Source of the DNA: Clostridia bacterium
GTDB lineage: Bacteria; Bacillota; Clostridia; Oscillospirales; CAG-272
Assembly: GCA_017503285.1 (NCBI GenBank)
Contig: JAFVTH010000021.1
Location: 1-40,413, forward strand
Direction of reading: 5' to 3'
DNA: 40,413 nt
Shown here: in pieces, positions 24,708 to 33,377 of the stretch
Layout: each line of letters starts with the position of its first letter
Numbering within the stretch: the first letter of the stretch is position 1
Position numbers and translations under genes: made by a program
Notes under the pieces: model-generated
The model's database searches: none
Told to the model about the DNA's origin: nothing
Seen by the model: the letters and a program-made list of their open reading frames with translations, nothing else

Positions 24708-24753
24708 GTCGGACCAAGGCTCAGCGATTTATCGCTCCGACACGACCTAGTCC
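24708..24753 (-). promoter_or_regulatory. Structured RNA leader candidate upstream of ygjV
   Basis: The ygjV transcript has about 100 bases of leader. On the - strand it can form the hairpin AGCGAT-AA-ATCGCT (24723-24736) inside either of two mutually exclusive outer stems. One is GTCGG/CCGAC (24737-24741 with 24708-24712). The other is GGACTAGG with CCTTGGTCC (24746-24753 with 24711-24719, including G-U pairs). Overlapping alternative stems are riboswitch-like. I could not match it to a known class. Confidence 0.4.
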
Positions 24754-24774
24754 CAATTTTTTGTTGATATGGAT

Positions 24775-24803
24775 ATTTTACTACAAGTAGATATAAATTT
24801 CAA
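24775..24803 (-). promoter_or_regulatory. Promoter of the ygjV-FAD oxidoreductase operon
   Basis: On the - strand TTGAAA (24803-24798) and TAAAAT (24780-24775), spacer 17. Confidence 0.7.
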
Positions 24804-24810
24804 TGCTAAA

Positions 24811-24848
24811 ATAGAAAAAAGACCCACAAAAATGGGTCTTTTTTCTAT
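24811..24848 (-). terminator. Terminator of the DUF6259-like gene (bidirectional)
   Basis: Sixteen-base-pair perfect stem (24811-24826 with 24833-24848) around AAGACCCA/TGGGTCTT. The stop codon of the gene lies within the stem. Confidence 0.85.
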
Positions 24849-26896
24849 TTCAAAATCAACATACCATCAAGGGCAGGTGCAACATAGGACTTGCCGTCAA
24901 GCGTGAAGCTTACAGGCTGGTTTTCCGGGTTAATTACAATATAGGCAGTGCTGTCCTTGCTTTCCCAGGTGGAGCAAAGAAGCCTTGGTAAAACAGATTT
25001 TTCCTTGCCTCTTGTTAAAGGAATTTCAATCTCCTCGCACTCAATATAAGGGTCGATGCTCATTTTTCCGCAGTACAGATATTCCTTTGCACCATTTCTG
25101 TAAAAATTCATCAAATTCTTAATAAATTTTAGGGTAAGCTCCATATCGGGCGGATTTTCAAAATCCCGTGTACTCCAATGGGTCATAAGCTGCCCGCTTG
25201 GCTCAAGCACAAGAGTCATAATATCTCCGATAGAGAAGGAATAGCCAAGTCGATAGCGCAAGGTATCGCGCTTGGTATCAAAGGGACAGCCACATTGATT
25301 GCCCATAAAGTTTCTTACATAAGGATGATACAAAAATGCATACACAGGCACAGGTGTACCATATGGATAGTTTAATTCAAATCTGTTGTCGCTCATTAAA
25401 AGGTTGCCAATAAACGGCTCGGCAGCACCACTTTCACAGCCAAAAAGCATATTTTCCGCCTTAATATTCCACTCCGAAAGCAGCTTAACCATATTAGAGG
25501 TCATCCACTCCCCTGGCATAGGTGGATGGTTATGCTCCCTTGCATAGCACAAATACTGCCCCCCACCGTGGTTTTGGTCAAGAATCTGTGCGTAGTCAAC
25601 TCCACTTTCAAAAATCGGCATATAAGCCTCATTAAGTATCTCTCTTCCACGCTGTGATGCAGGGCAAATATCATAGCCATATCTTTGATATGGTGTGCAG
25701 GTTATACCAAGCTCCGGCTTGTTTTGTGGAGAGTGGCATACCCCTGCCTTTACATTTTCTTCCTCAATTTTCTTTTCACAATCATAGCTTTCAATAAGGG
25801 TGCTTCTTAGTGTATAACCAAAGCCGGAGCAGTAAACACCCAAAAGGTCGCCATTTTTGTGGAGGGCATCTCTAAACTCATTAAAGAGCTTAACCCCACC
25901 GTAAGGAGGCCAAGTGTAGGGCGGTGCCCAAGGCGCAGTACCCTCCCAATGCATAAGAAGAGCCATAATTTGCGCGCCTGTCGCCTTCTTAATTCTCTCA
26001 AGCACAGGCAAGGCGTTTGTATAAGGAAAAAGCTGGTTTGGCTCCATCTTGTCCATATCGTGCACTCCTCGCACAGGGTATGTTACAATAAGCGGCATAT
26101 TCTCGTACCATTCAGGTAGCATTTTATTTTCCTTGATAGGCAATAAATTTTCCGGCAGATTTTTTTCAAGCCAGGACCTGTATATGTGGGCAGCATCCTT
26201 CCAATCTCCCTTGGCAGCTTGCCAAATAATAGGGAAATCCGTCTTAAAACCACTTCCAAAATCCCCACCGGTATAAAGGCGCATTTGTAAGGAAAGACCG
26301 CCCTCACATGGGTAGAAATCCACACCCTTCAGTCCTCTTTTTTTATCGTGAGCGCCAATGTAAAGACCAAAGTCATCAAAAAGATATGCCATAAACTGAG
26401 AGCATAGCTTATTCGGAAATGTAAAATAAGCACCGGAGGAAGGAAATTCCGGCTCATATCGCGGCAGCAGCGTTTCATCAGAAACAAGAATACCCTCATC
26501 GTATGGGAACAAAATCGTACCTCCCTGTGGGTCGTTGTCCCTTAGCCTTCTTACACAAAGCTTAGGCATTTCCACCCATTCAACTGCATACCCGCTTGGC
26601 ACAGAAGAAATATCTATTCCCCAGGAAATATATTCCCCACCACTAATATTTATGGTGGCTACAGCATTATCAAATGCACCACCAAAGGCTGAATAAGCAA
26701 ACCCATCGTTATCACTGATAAGCCTTGCCTTATCAGAGCTTATATAAAAGCAATCTCCACACTTGCTTCTTAGCCTAATAACAAAAAGGGGTAATGCGCC
26801 CATACAAAGCTCCTTGCCCCATAGCAAAAGAGAGGAGACAGCACCTTGCTCCTTGTTAATTGTAAGCTCAATATCATTTGCAAAAAATTTACTCAT
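24845..26896 (-). CDS. DUF6259-like putative glycoside hydrolase, cytoplasmic
   Basis: 683 residues from the ATG at 26896 (MSKFFANDIEL…), preceded by AAGAGG. The frame is open a further 66 codons, but that part covers the promoter and is rejected. The N-terminal 250 residues look like a beta-sandwich (ISSDKARL…, ISWGIDISSVPSG). A central TIM-barrel-like part follows, with motifs such as LMHWEGTAPWAPP, YGYDICPASQRG and DYAQILDQNHGGG. A C-terminal beta domain ends with NPENQPVSFTLDGK. The layout resembles DUF6259 and other distant GH-clan proteins; I cannot name catalytic residues. No signal peptide is present. It is transcribed divergently from the GH42 gene, a sign of co-regulation. Confidence 0.6.
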   Translation of the reverse strand: MSKFFANDIELTINKEQGAVSSLLLWGKELCMGALPLFVIRLRSKCGDCFYISSDKARLISDNDGFAYSAFGGAFDNAVATINISGGEYISWGIDISSVPSGYAVEWVEMPKLCVRRLRDNDPQGGTILFPYDEGILVSDETLLPRYEPEFPSSGAYFTFPNKLCSQFMAYLFDDFGLYIGAHDKKRGLKGVDFYPCEGGLSLQMRLYTGGDFGSGFKTDFPIIWQAAKGDWKDAAHIYRSWLEKNLPENLLPIKENKMLPEWYENMPLIVTYPVRGVHDMDKMEPNQLFPYTNALPVLERIKKATGAQIMALLMHWEGTAPWAPPYTWPPYGGVKLFNEFRDALHKNGDLLGVYCSGFGYTLRSTLIESYDCEKKIEEENVKAGVCHSPQNKPELGITCTPYQRYGYDICPASQRGREILNEAYMPIFESGVDYAQILDQNHGGGQYLCYAREHNHPPMPGEWMTSNMVKLLSEWNIKAENMLFGCESGAAEPFIGNLLMSDNRFELNYPYGTPVPVYAFLYHPYVRNFMGNQCGCPFDTKRDTLRYRLGYSFSIGDIMTLVLEPSGQLMTHWSTRDFENPPDMELTLKFIKNLMNFYRNGAKEYLYCGKMSIDPYIECEEIEIPLTRGKEKSVLPRLLCSTWESKDSTAYIVINPENQPVSFTLDGKSYVAPALDGMLILK

Positions 26897-26926
26897 TAAA
26901 GACCTCTTAAAAAAGTATTCGTGAGT

Positions 26927-26955
26927 ATTATAACACGTGAAAAAAACAATGTCAA
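26927..26955 (-). promoter_or_regulatory. Consensus promoter of the DUF6259-like gene
   Basis: On the - strand perfect TTGACA (26955-26950) and TATAAT (26932-26927), spacer 17. The spacer contains CACGTG. Confidence 0.85.
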
Positions 26956-26993
26956 TTAAAATGAAAAAACAAGCATATATTACCAAACTCCAC

Positions 26994-27022
26994 TTGAAAT
27001 ATTTATATATGTATGGTAAACT
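26994..27022 (+). promoter_or_regulatory. Promoter of the GH42-glnA operon
   Basis: TTGAAA at 26994-26999 and TAAACT at 27017-27022, spacer 17. Confidence 0.65.
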
Positions 27023-27026
27023 AAAA

Positions 27027-27045
27027 TTACAGCTATAAGCTGTAA
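27027..27045 (+). promoter_or_regulatory. Perfect 19-bp palindrome at the GH42 start point (operator candidate)
   Basis: TTACAGCTATAAGCTGTAA: two perfect 8-base arms around ATA, beginning 4 bases after the -10 box and so covering the expected transcription start. Position and symmetry fit a repressor operator. A half-site AGCTGTAA also lies just after the -10 of the gene at 32527. Confidence 0.55.
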
Positions 27046-27066
27046 ATACAGTCAAGGAGCATAGAA

Positions 27067-29022
27067 ATGAAAAGATTTTATATAGGTGCGGCATATTATC
27101 CGGAGCTATGGGATAAGAGTGAAATTGATAAGGACATTGCCAAAATGAAGGAATACGGTATGAACTGTATGCGTATTGGTGAATTTGCTTGGAGTAGCAT
27201 GGAGCCGAGAGAGGGAGAGGTTAATCTCGATTTCTTCAAATACGTGGTAGATAAGCTATACGAAAACGGAATATATACAGTTATGTGCACACCATCCTGC
27301 ACACCGCCAAGATGGCTTTTTGCAAAATATCCGGATGCTATGCGTGTACGTTCTCAAAACCACGTGGTTTCAACAATGGATGTTCATTCTCGTGTGCATC
27401 TTTGCAAGTCCAATCCGGGCGTCAGATACGAGAATGCAAGAATAGCAAGGGAAATGGCAAAGACCTTTGCAAACCACCCCGGTGTTATCGGTTGGCAAAT
27501 TGATAACGAAATTTGGGCTTATGATTACGGATGCTATTGTGACAGATGTAAGGCAGGCTTCAGAGACTACCTTAAGGCAAAATTCGGCACTATCGAAAAT
27601 CTTAACAAAAGCTGGGGCATGTATCGTTGGTCACTTGATTATCAGAGCTTTGATGAGATTATGCCGCCAAGCTGGCAGAGCTGGGAAAATCCGTCCCGCA
27701 TGGTTGAGTGGCTTCGTTTCCAAAACAGCCTTATATACTCCTATGTGAACGAGCAGGCCGATGCTATAAGAGAGTATTCAAGCGCCCCTATCGGCACTGA
27801 TATGATGACAGATGACTTCCTTGATTACAAGGAGATGAATAAAACGCTGGACGTTGTTCAGCACAACCACTATAACACAGTTGACGATCTATATAGGATA
27901 ATATTCAACTTTGACTTTTATCGTACCCTTAAGGAAAGACCCTTCTGGGTTACAGAAACCTTGCTTGGCTGGAACGGCTCAATCGCTGCTTGCAACGGCT
28001 ACAGAAATGTTGGATATACATATATAAACTCACTTTTGCCAATTGCCCACGGTGCGGAAATGAACCTGTATTGGCTGTTCCGTAGCCATCCAAACGGACA
28101 CGAAATGGGTCATGGCTCATTCCTAAGCTCCAGCGGCAGACCAAACAATGTGGCAAAGAGCGTAAAAATGATAACCGATACCTTGACAAAAAGCGAGGAC
28201 TTCTTGCTTAACAGTAAGATTAAATCAACACTTGCACTTACATATTCAGGCGAGGCATTTAATGCGTTTTTACATGCACCAATCGTTGAAAAATTCGACC
28301 ACGATGTTGATATTAAATTCATAGACCACTTCCACAAGGTGTTCAGACACCATAACCTAGACGTTATCGAAACCGACAGAGACCTAAGTGGCTACGACAC
28401 AATTATGTCCCCATTCCTTGCCTGCACAGAGTACGACGGCTTTAAGGAAAGAATAGTAGAGTGGGTTAAAAACGGCGGTACATGGATAGTTGGACCACTT
28501 AGCGATATAATGAATGAAAATACCACCAAGTATACAGATAAGCCATATTCCTTCCTTGAGGAGCTTTGCGGTGTGTACACCAAGTATCAGCTTCCTATGG
28601 AGGATGAAAGCTTTAGCGCAAGCTGGACAGATGGGGAGAAATTTGATGTTGCAATGGGCTGTGATGCATATACACTAAATGGCGCAGAAAGCCTTGCAAC
28701 CTACAATATTGAAGACCTTGATAACCTAACTGCAATCGCAAGCCGTCAGGTAGGAAAGGGTAGGGTTATCCTTCTTGGCACCGTGCCGGACCCTAAGGCG
28801 CTTTTAAGGTTAGTTAATAAAAAGCCAATTTTGGAGGCATCCTCAAACATCGACCTTGTTGAAAGAACAGGCAAGGAAAATGGCATTATTGCTATGGAAA
28901 TTGAGGGCAAGGACGGCTATATCCAACTTGATAAGGAATACTACGATATTCTAAACGATAAGGCAGTAAGTGGCAGAGTAGAGATGAAGCCATATTCTGC
29001 ATATATTCTTAAGGCAATCTAA
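27067..29022 (+). CDS. GH42-family beta-galactosidase
   Basis: 651 residues, normal for GH42. The TIM barrel has acid/base Glu148 in IDNEIW and nucleophile Glu297 in WVTETLLG. The structural zinc-site cysteines of the family lie in HLCKSNPG and CYCDRCKAGF. A trimerisation-like domain (IMSPFLACTEYDGF…GGTWIVGPLSD) and a small C-terminal beta domain follow. The enzyme removes terminal beta-galactose, or in some members alpha-arabinopyranose, from oligosaccharides. The absence of a signal peptide places it in the cytoplasm. It leads an operon with the six-hairpin protein and glnA, with 12 bases to the next gene. Confidence 0.93.
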   Translation: MKRFYIGAAYYPELWDKSEIDKDIAKMKEYGMNCMRIGEFAWSSMEPREGEVNLDFFKYVVDKLYENGIYTVMCTPSCTPPRWLFAKYPDAMRVRSQNHVVSTMDVHSRVHLCKSNPGVRYENARIAREMAKTFANHPGVIGWQIDNEIWAYDYGCYCDRCKAGFRDYLKAKFGTIENLNKSWGMYRWSLDYQSFDEIMPPSWQSWENPSRMVEWLRFQNSLIYSYVNEQADAIREYSSAPIGTDMMTDDFLDYKEMNKTLDVVQHNHYNTVDDLYRIIFNFDFYRTLKERPFWVTETLLGWNGSIAACNGYRNVGYTYINSLLPIAHGAEMNLYWLFRSHPNGHEMGHGSFLSSSGRPNNVAKSVKMITDTLTKSEDFLLNSKIKSTLALTYSGEAFNAFLHAPIVEKFDHDVDIKFIDHFHKVFRHHNLDVIETDRDLSGYDTIMSPFLACTEYDGFKERIVEWVKNGGTWIVGPLSDIMNENTTKYTDKPYSFLEELCGVYTKYQLPMEDESFSASWTDGEKFDVAMGCDAYTLNGAESLATYNIEDLDNLTAIASRQVGKGRVILLGTVPDPKALLRLVNKKPILEASSNIDLVERTGKENGIIAMEIEGKDGYIQLDKEYYDILNDKAVSGRVEMKPYSAYILKAI

Positions 29023-29034
29023 AGGAGAAAAGAT

Positions 29035-30924
29035 ATGGGCAAATATACTCCCTACGGAAGTGACTTTCTTTCCTATACAATAGATAACGAAAAGGGAAAA
29101 ATCGCATTCTTCGGCATTGAATCCGGTGGACGTGACAGAGACAAGCACGCAAGCTATAACCTTATGCTCCCTGCATATGGTGCAATGGCTGGCTCATTTG
29201 ATAGCGCCTTGCCAACAAAATCTGAAATTACAGAAAGCAGGGCTTACTTTGAAAATGCAAAAGGAAGTGCTGTTTCCTATAATATGCTAGACGACCACAC
29301 TCTAAGGGTTGATTTAACAAAGCCAATAAAAAGCAATCTTTTCAGCACTAAGCTTGCTATTAAAACAGCCCCACCCACAATTTGGACAAGCAAGCCCCCA
29401 AGGGCGCTAAAAAGCACAAATCCACTAACCATTTATAAAACCAGGTTTGAAATGCCACTTATTATACATTTCCCGGACTTTGGCAGAATTGAAATTTCCG
29501 CAAATGACGATAGTGTTTTCTGCGTTGAGGAGCTTATGCTTTCCGGCGATTTTGTGGGTCTTGACCTTGGCTACAAGAACCATAGCTACAACCACAACAG
29601 GCTTCATGCCCTTCACTTCGGTAGCTCTTACTTGAAATTCAAGTCAACAAAGCAGCTTGAAAGCCTTGAAATAACAATCAAGGTTTTAGACGAGTGCTAT
29701 CCTCATTTCCCATACGAAAATGACGAAAGATATAACGGCTTAAAGCGAAACTGGCTTAACTGCTTCGCGATGAATAGAGAGCTGTTTGATATGGGCGACA
29801 ATATCTACTTCCACGGTACAGGACACCTTGCTATGCAAATGAAGTCTGATATGCTAGAAGTGATGGATGAGGATGTAGAGCAGTATAAAATCATTCGTCG
29901 CACCTTTGAAAGACAGATTGAAAGAAGCTTCAAAAGGTGCCAAGCCCACGATGGAGAGGTTAGCGTTAACTACTTCGACAAGGAAAAGGAAAGGGGCTTT
30001 GGCTGCGCAGTTGACTCAACACCGGGCGCTATAATTTCCCTAGTTGGTATTTCAAAATGGAATCTTCCATTTGCAAAAAAACTGCTTCCAAACGCAATAA
30101 AGGCTGCTGACTATTTAATGTCCCGTGATACCGACGGCGACGGTATTTTTGAGGTTGAATTTCCGGGAGACTATATGTTCCAAAAGTGCGAGTTTGGACA
30201 GCAGTGCAACTGGTGGGACAACTTTGCCTTTGGACATAAGGATATTTACTTTAACTACCTTTGTCACCGTGCCTTGCGTGGTCTTTGTCAGCTTCTTGAC
30301 AGGCTTGGAAAAGGAAAAGAAGGGGAAAAATACAAAAAACAGCTTGAAAAATTTGACAAAGCGTTCTTTGACACCTTCTATAACCCAGAAACAGAGCTTA
30401 TGGCTGGTTGGGTAAGCAGAAACGGCAAAATGCACGATTATGGCTTTACCTTTGCAGTATCCATGGGCATTAACGAGGGTCTTATTCCTAAGGAAACAGG
30501 TAAGAAAATGCTTAAAAGGCTTCTTGCAATTATGAAAAAAGAGGGATATGGGGACCTTCGCTTTGGTATTCCCGGCAATGTTATGCCTGTTGCCCCCAGC
30601 GATACAATTGACTGGCCTTGCATGAGTGACTGGGGTCAGTACGAAAACGGTGGACTTAACGGTATGAACGGCTTCCACTTCCTTACAGCTATGTATAATG
30701 TAGGTATGGAAAGGGAGGCAGACAAGATTTTGTTTGCAATTCTTAACACCTACGAAAAGGAGCTTACCCACTCAGGACTTATGCCCGGCTATTGCCGTAG
30801 TGTAGACTGGAGAACTAAAAACGGCGTTGCCTGTGGCTATAATTACCTTGCCGATAACTATTATTTCTTGCTTTCTGTATACGCAGGCAAGTGCAAAATG
30901 GACCACACCGCAGTTGTTAGATAA
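29035..30924 (+). CDS. Putative (alpha/alpha)6-barrel glycosidase, family not recognised
   Basis: 629 residues. The first 230 residues look like a beta-sandwich (FEMPLIIHFPDFGRIEIS…, LESLEITIKVLDE). The rest has the helix-pair rhythm of six-hairpin glycosidases, with motifs such as DSTPGAIISLVGISKW, CNWWDNFAFGHKDIYFNYL, PCMSDWGQYENGGLNG and CGYNYLADNYYFLLSVYAG. No signal peptide is present. It is coupled closely to the GH42 gene (AAAGGAG, 12-base gap), so it probably acts on the same imported glycan. The family and catalytic acids are not known to me. The last 138 bases recur at 35005-35142. Confidence 0.65.
   Translation: MGKYTPYGSDFLSYTIDNEKGKIAFFGIESGGRDRDKHASYNLMLPAYGAMAGSFDSALPTKSEITESRAYFENAKGSAVSYNMLDDHTLRVDLTKPIKSNLFSTKLAIKTAPPTIWTSKPPRALKSTNPLTIYKTRFEMPLIIHFPDFGRIEISANDDSVFCVEELMLSGDFVGLDLGYKNHSYNHNRLHALHFGSSYLKFKSTKQLESLEITIKVLDECYPHFPYENDERYNGLKRNWLNCFAMNRELFDMGDNIYFHGTGHLAMQMKSDMLEVMDEDVEQYKIIRRTFERQIERSFKRCQAHDGEVSVNYFDKEKERGFGCAVDSTPGAIISLVGISKWNLPFAKKLLPNAIKAADYLMSRDTDGDGIFEVEFPGDYMFQKCEFGQQCNWWDNFAFGHKDIYFNYLCHRALRGLCQLLDRLGKGKEGEKYKKQLEKFDKAFFDTFYNPETELMAGWVSRNGKMHDYGFTFAVSMGINEGLIPKETGKKMLKRLLAIMKKEGYGDLRFGIPGNVMPVAPSDTIDWPCMSDWGQYENGGLNGMNGFHFLTAMYNVGMEREADKILFAILNTYEKELTHSGLMPGYCRSVDWRTKNGVACGYNYLADNYYFLLSVYAGKCKMDHTAVVR
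30787..30924 (+). repeat. Source copy of a 138-bp direct repeat
   Basis: The 3'-terminal 138 bases of the (alpha/alpha)6-glycosidase gene, ending at its stop codon. They differ from 35005-35142 at only three positions. Confidence 0.92.
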
Positions 30925-30960
30925 TAAAAAATAAGTGCAAAAAGCACAAGGAGGAGAAAA

Positions 30961-32385
30961 ATGGCAAAAACAGTAAAAGATGTTCTAAGCATGATCAAGG
31001 AAAACAACATTAAAATGGTTGACTTTAAGATGGTTGACATAAACGGTCAATATAGACACGTTACCATCCTCGCAGAAAACTTTTCCGAAAAGACAATGAA
31101 GGAGGGCATCGGCTTTGATGCCTCAAACTATGGCTACGCAGTTGTTGAAAAAAGCGATATGGTATTTATACCGGACCCGGACACAGCTGTTATCGATCCG
31201 TTTTGCCAGGTTCCTACCTTGTCCATGACAGGTAATGCTATGATTATAGACACACCTGAAAACCGCCCACTTCCACAATATCCAAGAAACATTGTAAAGG
31301 CAGCAGAAAATTATATGAAGGAGCTTGGCATTGCCGACACAATGCTTATCCTTCCGGAGTTTGAGTTCTATCTTTTTGACAATGTTGGCTGGGAGATTAG
31401 TGGCAAGAATATCAGCGCCACAGTTGATGCAAAGCAGTCCTATTGGAATAGTGCAGTACAGGGACAAGGCGTTGTTGTTCCAAAGCAAAAGAATTATCAT
31501 ATTGCAAAGCCATTTGATATTTCCTATGAGTGCCGTAGCGAAATGTGCCTGCTTATGAAGGAAATGGGCATAGAAATCAACTACCACCACCCAGAGGTTG
31601 CAGCCTCCGGCCAGTTTGAAATCGAGCCTCAGCTGGGCGAAATGTCAAAAATGGCAGACAATACAATGATGATAAAATATATCATTCATAATACAGCTCT
31701 TAAGCACGGTATGAGCGCAACCTTTATGCCAAAGCCAATTTATGGCGAGGCAGGTAGCGGCATGCACGTTCATATGCTTCTTCTCAAGGATGGAGAGCCT
31801 GTTTTCTCCGACGACAACGGCTATGCTCATCTTAGCAAGGAGGCGCACTACTTTATGGGTGGTCTTCTTAAGCATATTGATTCTCTCTGCGCAATTACCA
31901 ACCCAAGCACAAACTCCTTCAAGCGCCTCGTTCCGGGCTTTGAAGCACCTGTTACAGTTGGTTATGCTACATCAAACCGTAGCGCAGTAATAAGAATCCC
32001 TGCGTACGCAAAAACTCCAAATAAGCGTCGCTTCGAGCTTAGAAACCCGGACGCAACCTGTAACCCATATTTCTGCTACGCAGCAATTCTTATGGCAGGT
32101 CTTGACGGTATTAAGAATAAAATCGATCCACACAAGGAGGGCTGGGGTCCATACGACTGCAACCTATACCACCTAAGCGATGAGGAAAAGGCAAAGCTTA
32201 CACACTTGCCGGCATCCTTGCCGGAGGCACTTGACGCTCTTGAAAAGGATAACGATTACCTAACCGCTGGCGGAGTATTTCCAAAGGAGCTTCTTGATAA
32301 CTTTATCAAATCAAAAAGAGCAGAATGTAGTGAGCTTTCAAAAATCCCACACCCGGCAGAGTTTGATAAATACTACAACCTATAA
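30961..32385 (+). CDS. glnA: Glutamine synthetase type I
   Basis: 474 residues. It makes glutamine from glutamate, ammonia and ATP. Family motifs are EFEFYLFD, YHHPEVAASGQFEIEPQ, the ATP-binding KPIYGEAGSGMHVH, NPSTNSFKRLVPGFEAPV, and RRFELRNPD near the active site. The usual adenylylation segment NLYDLPPEE reads NLYHLSDEE here: Tyr is kept but the surrounding residues differ, so control by adenylylation is uncertain. AAGGAGGAG precedes the ATG, and the gene lies 36 bases after the glycosidase gene in the same unit, an unusual place for glnA. Confidence 0.95.
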   Translation: MAKTVKDVLSMIKENNIKMVDFKMVDINGQYRHVTILAENFSEKTMKEGIGFDASNYGYAVVEKSDMVFIPDPDTAVIDPFCQVPTLSMTGNAMIIDTPENRPLPQYPRNIVKAAENYMKELGIADTMLILPEFEFYLFDNVGWEISGKNISATVDAKQSYWNSAVQGQGVVVPKQKNYHIAKPFDISYECRSEMCLLMKEMGIEINYHHPEVAASGQFEIEPQLGEMSKMADNTMMIKYIIHNTALKHGMSATFMPKPIYGEAGSGMHVHMLLLKDGEPVFSDDNGYAHLSKEAHYFMGGLLKHIDSLCAITNPSTNSFKRLVPGFEAPVTVGYATSNRSAVIRIPAYAKTPNKRRFELRNPDATCNPYFCYAAILMAGLDGIKNKIDPHKEGWGPYDCNLYHLSDEEKAKLTHLPASLPEALDALEKDNDYLTAGGVFPKELLDNFIKSKRAECSELSKIPHPAEFDKYYNL

Positions 32386-32386
32386 T

Positions 32387-32413
32387 AAAAAGCACCCAAA
32401 CGGGTGCTTTTTT
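32387..32413 (+). terminator. Terminator of the GH42-glnA operon
   Basis: Stem AAAAAGCACCC/GGGTGCTTTTT (32387-32397 with 32402-32412), loop AAAC, T run. Confidence 0.88.
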
Positions 32414-32459
32414 GCTGCAATATTTCAAAAGCTGTCAGCTTTTCGGTACACCTCGGTAC

Positions 32460-32488
32460 TTTACACGCAAAAAATCAAATGATATAAT
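32460..32488 (+). promoter_or_regulatory. Promoter of the 229-residue orphan gene
   Basis: TTTACA at 32460-32465 and TATAAT at 32483-32488, spacer 17, followed at 32491 by AGCTGTAA, a half-site of the palindrome at 27027. Confidence 0.65.
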
Positions 32489-32526
32489 GTAGCTGTAACA
32501 ATAAAAAACAACAAAGGAGAAGAAAA

Positions 32527-33216
32527 ATGCTTTTTATCGAGCCTAAGTATAAGGATTTGACGGTGGAACAATTAAAAACTACTATTCGCTCCTGCATAAG
32601 AGAAATTAACAAAGCAAAGAAAACTCTTGAAACAATAAGCTGTATTCTAATAAATATCGAAGATGCGGAGGCTTCCCTTTGGGTAAATAGAGAGTTCAAG
32701 GAGGAGGCAATAAGGGAGCTTGAAAGCCGTGGAATAGCCTATGAATACACCAAAAAGGAGCTTAAGGCAAAAGAATTCCAAGAAAAGCTTCCTATGCTTA
32801 AAAAAATAACTATTGAAGCAGGGGATGAAGAACCAAAAGGGCTTTATACAGTCATATTCGATAATCAAAAAGCTTATGTTTATGATTACATCATACATTG
32901 TATTGATTACGATGTTCCAACAAACCTACCAACAAGAAAAGCAGAAAAAAATAAAATAATAAAAGTAATCGACAAGGAATATGTTATTAAGGAAATAGAA
33001 AAGCTTTATATAGGAGAATGGAAAAACTCTTATCCAAATAAGTCTTGTAGCCATAATGAAGAGTCAAGCACAAAAAAATGGGATTGGCGTATAAAATTTG
33101 CGTATTCAGACGGTATGCAAAAAACATTTTCCGGAATAGATGAGCCATACAACTTTTATGATTTTATCGAAATTTTTGAGCTTCTTGACCTTATATGGCA
33201 AGATGACGAGGAATGA
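32527..33216 (+). CDS. Uncharacterised 229-residue cytoplasmic protein
   Basis: Unrecognised. Charged, Lys- and Glu-rich, with helical segments in the first 90 residues (VEQLKTTIRSCIREINKAKK, FKEEAIRELESRG) and a beta-rich middle part (GLYTVIFDNQKAYVYDYII). The C-terminal segment reads WRIKFAYSDGMQKTFSGIDEPYNFYDFIEI; similar 'W-x-hydrophobic-YSDG…FSG…P-x-NF' ends are seen in scattered Firmicute hypothetical proteins. There is no signal peptide or membrane segment. It has its own promoter, ribosome site (AAAGGAGAA) and terminator. It looks more AT-rich than the housekeeping genes, suggesting recent gain. Confidence 0.7.
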   Translation: MLFIEPKYKDLTVEQLKTTIRSCIREINKAKKTLETISCILINIEDAEASLWVNREFKEEAIRELESRGIAYEYTKKELKAKEFQEKLPMLKKITIEAGDEEPKGLYTVIFDNQKAYVYDYIIHCIDYDVPTNLPTRKAEKNKIIKVIDKEYVIKEIEKLYIGEWKNSYPNKSCSHNEESSTKKWDWRIKFAYSDGMQKTFSGIDEPYNFYDFIEIFELLDLIWQDDEE

Positions 33217-33235
33217 AAGAAGCGTATAAAAATAA

Positions 33236-33267
33236 AAAAAGCCATATGGAAAGCCATATGGCTTTTT
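33236..33267 (+). terminator. Terminator of the orphan gene
   Basis: Fourteen-base-pair stem AAAAAGCCATATGG/CCATATGGCTTTTT (33236-33249 with 33254-33267), loop AAAG. Its arm is similar to that of the terminator at 35200. Confidence 0.85.
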
Positions 33268-33314
33268 GTTATATGCACAAGACTAATTTTGTCCTATAAA
33301 AATGTGATTTTTAA

Positions 33315-33343
33315 TTGAAATTACCTTAATTATATGTTAAAAT
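33315..33343 (+). promoter_or_regulatory. Promoter of the GH63-like gene
   Basis: TTGAAA at 33315-33320 and TAAAAT at 33338-33343, spacer 17. Confidence 0.7.
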
Positions 33344-33377
33344 GTGTCTATAAATCAATTTGGATTGGAGAACAAAT

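Noticed and set aside
24708..24753. Guanidine-I (ykkC) riboswitch in the ygjV leader
   Set aside because: Only CTAGG and TGGTCCGA fragments resemble it; the remaining conserved parts are missing.
26897..27094. Hydrophobic N-terminal extension of the DUF6259-like protein, which would look like membrane segments
   Set aside because: It covers the divergent promoters and the first bases of the GH42 gene; the ATG at 26896 has the ribosome site and family-like start.
30115..30771. 218-residue open frame on the - strand
   Set aside because: Lies wholly antisense to the well-supported glycosidase gene at 29035-30924; no ribosome site and no motif.
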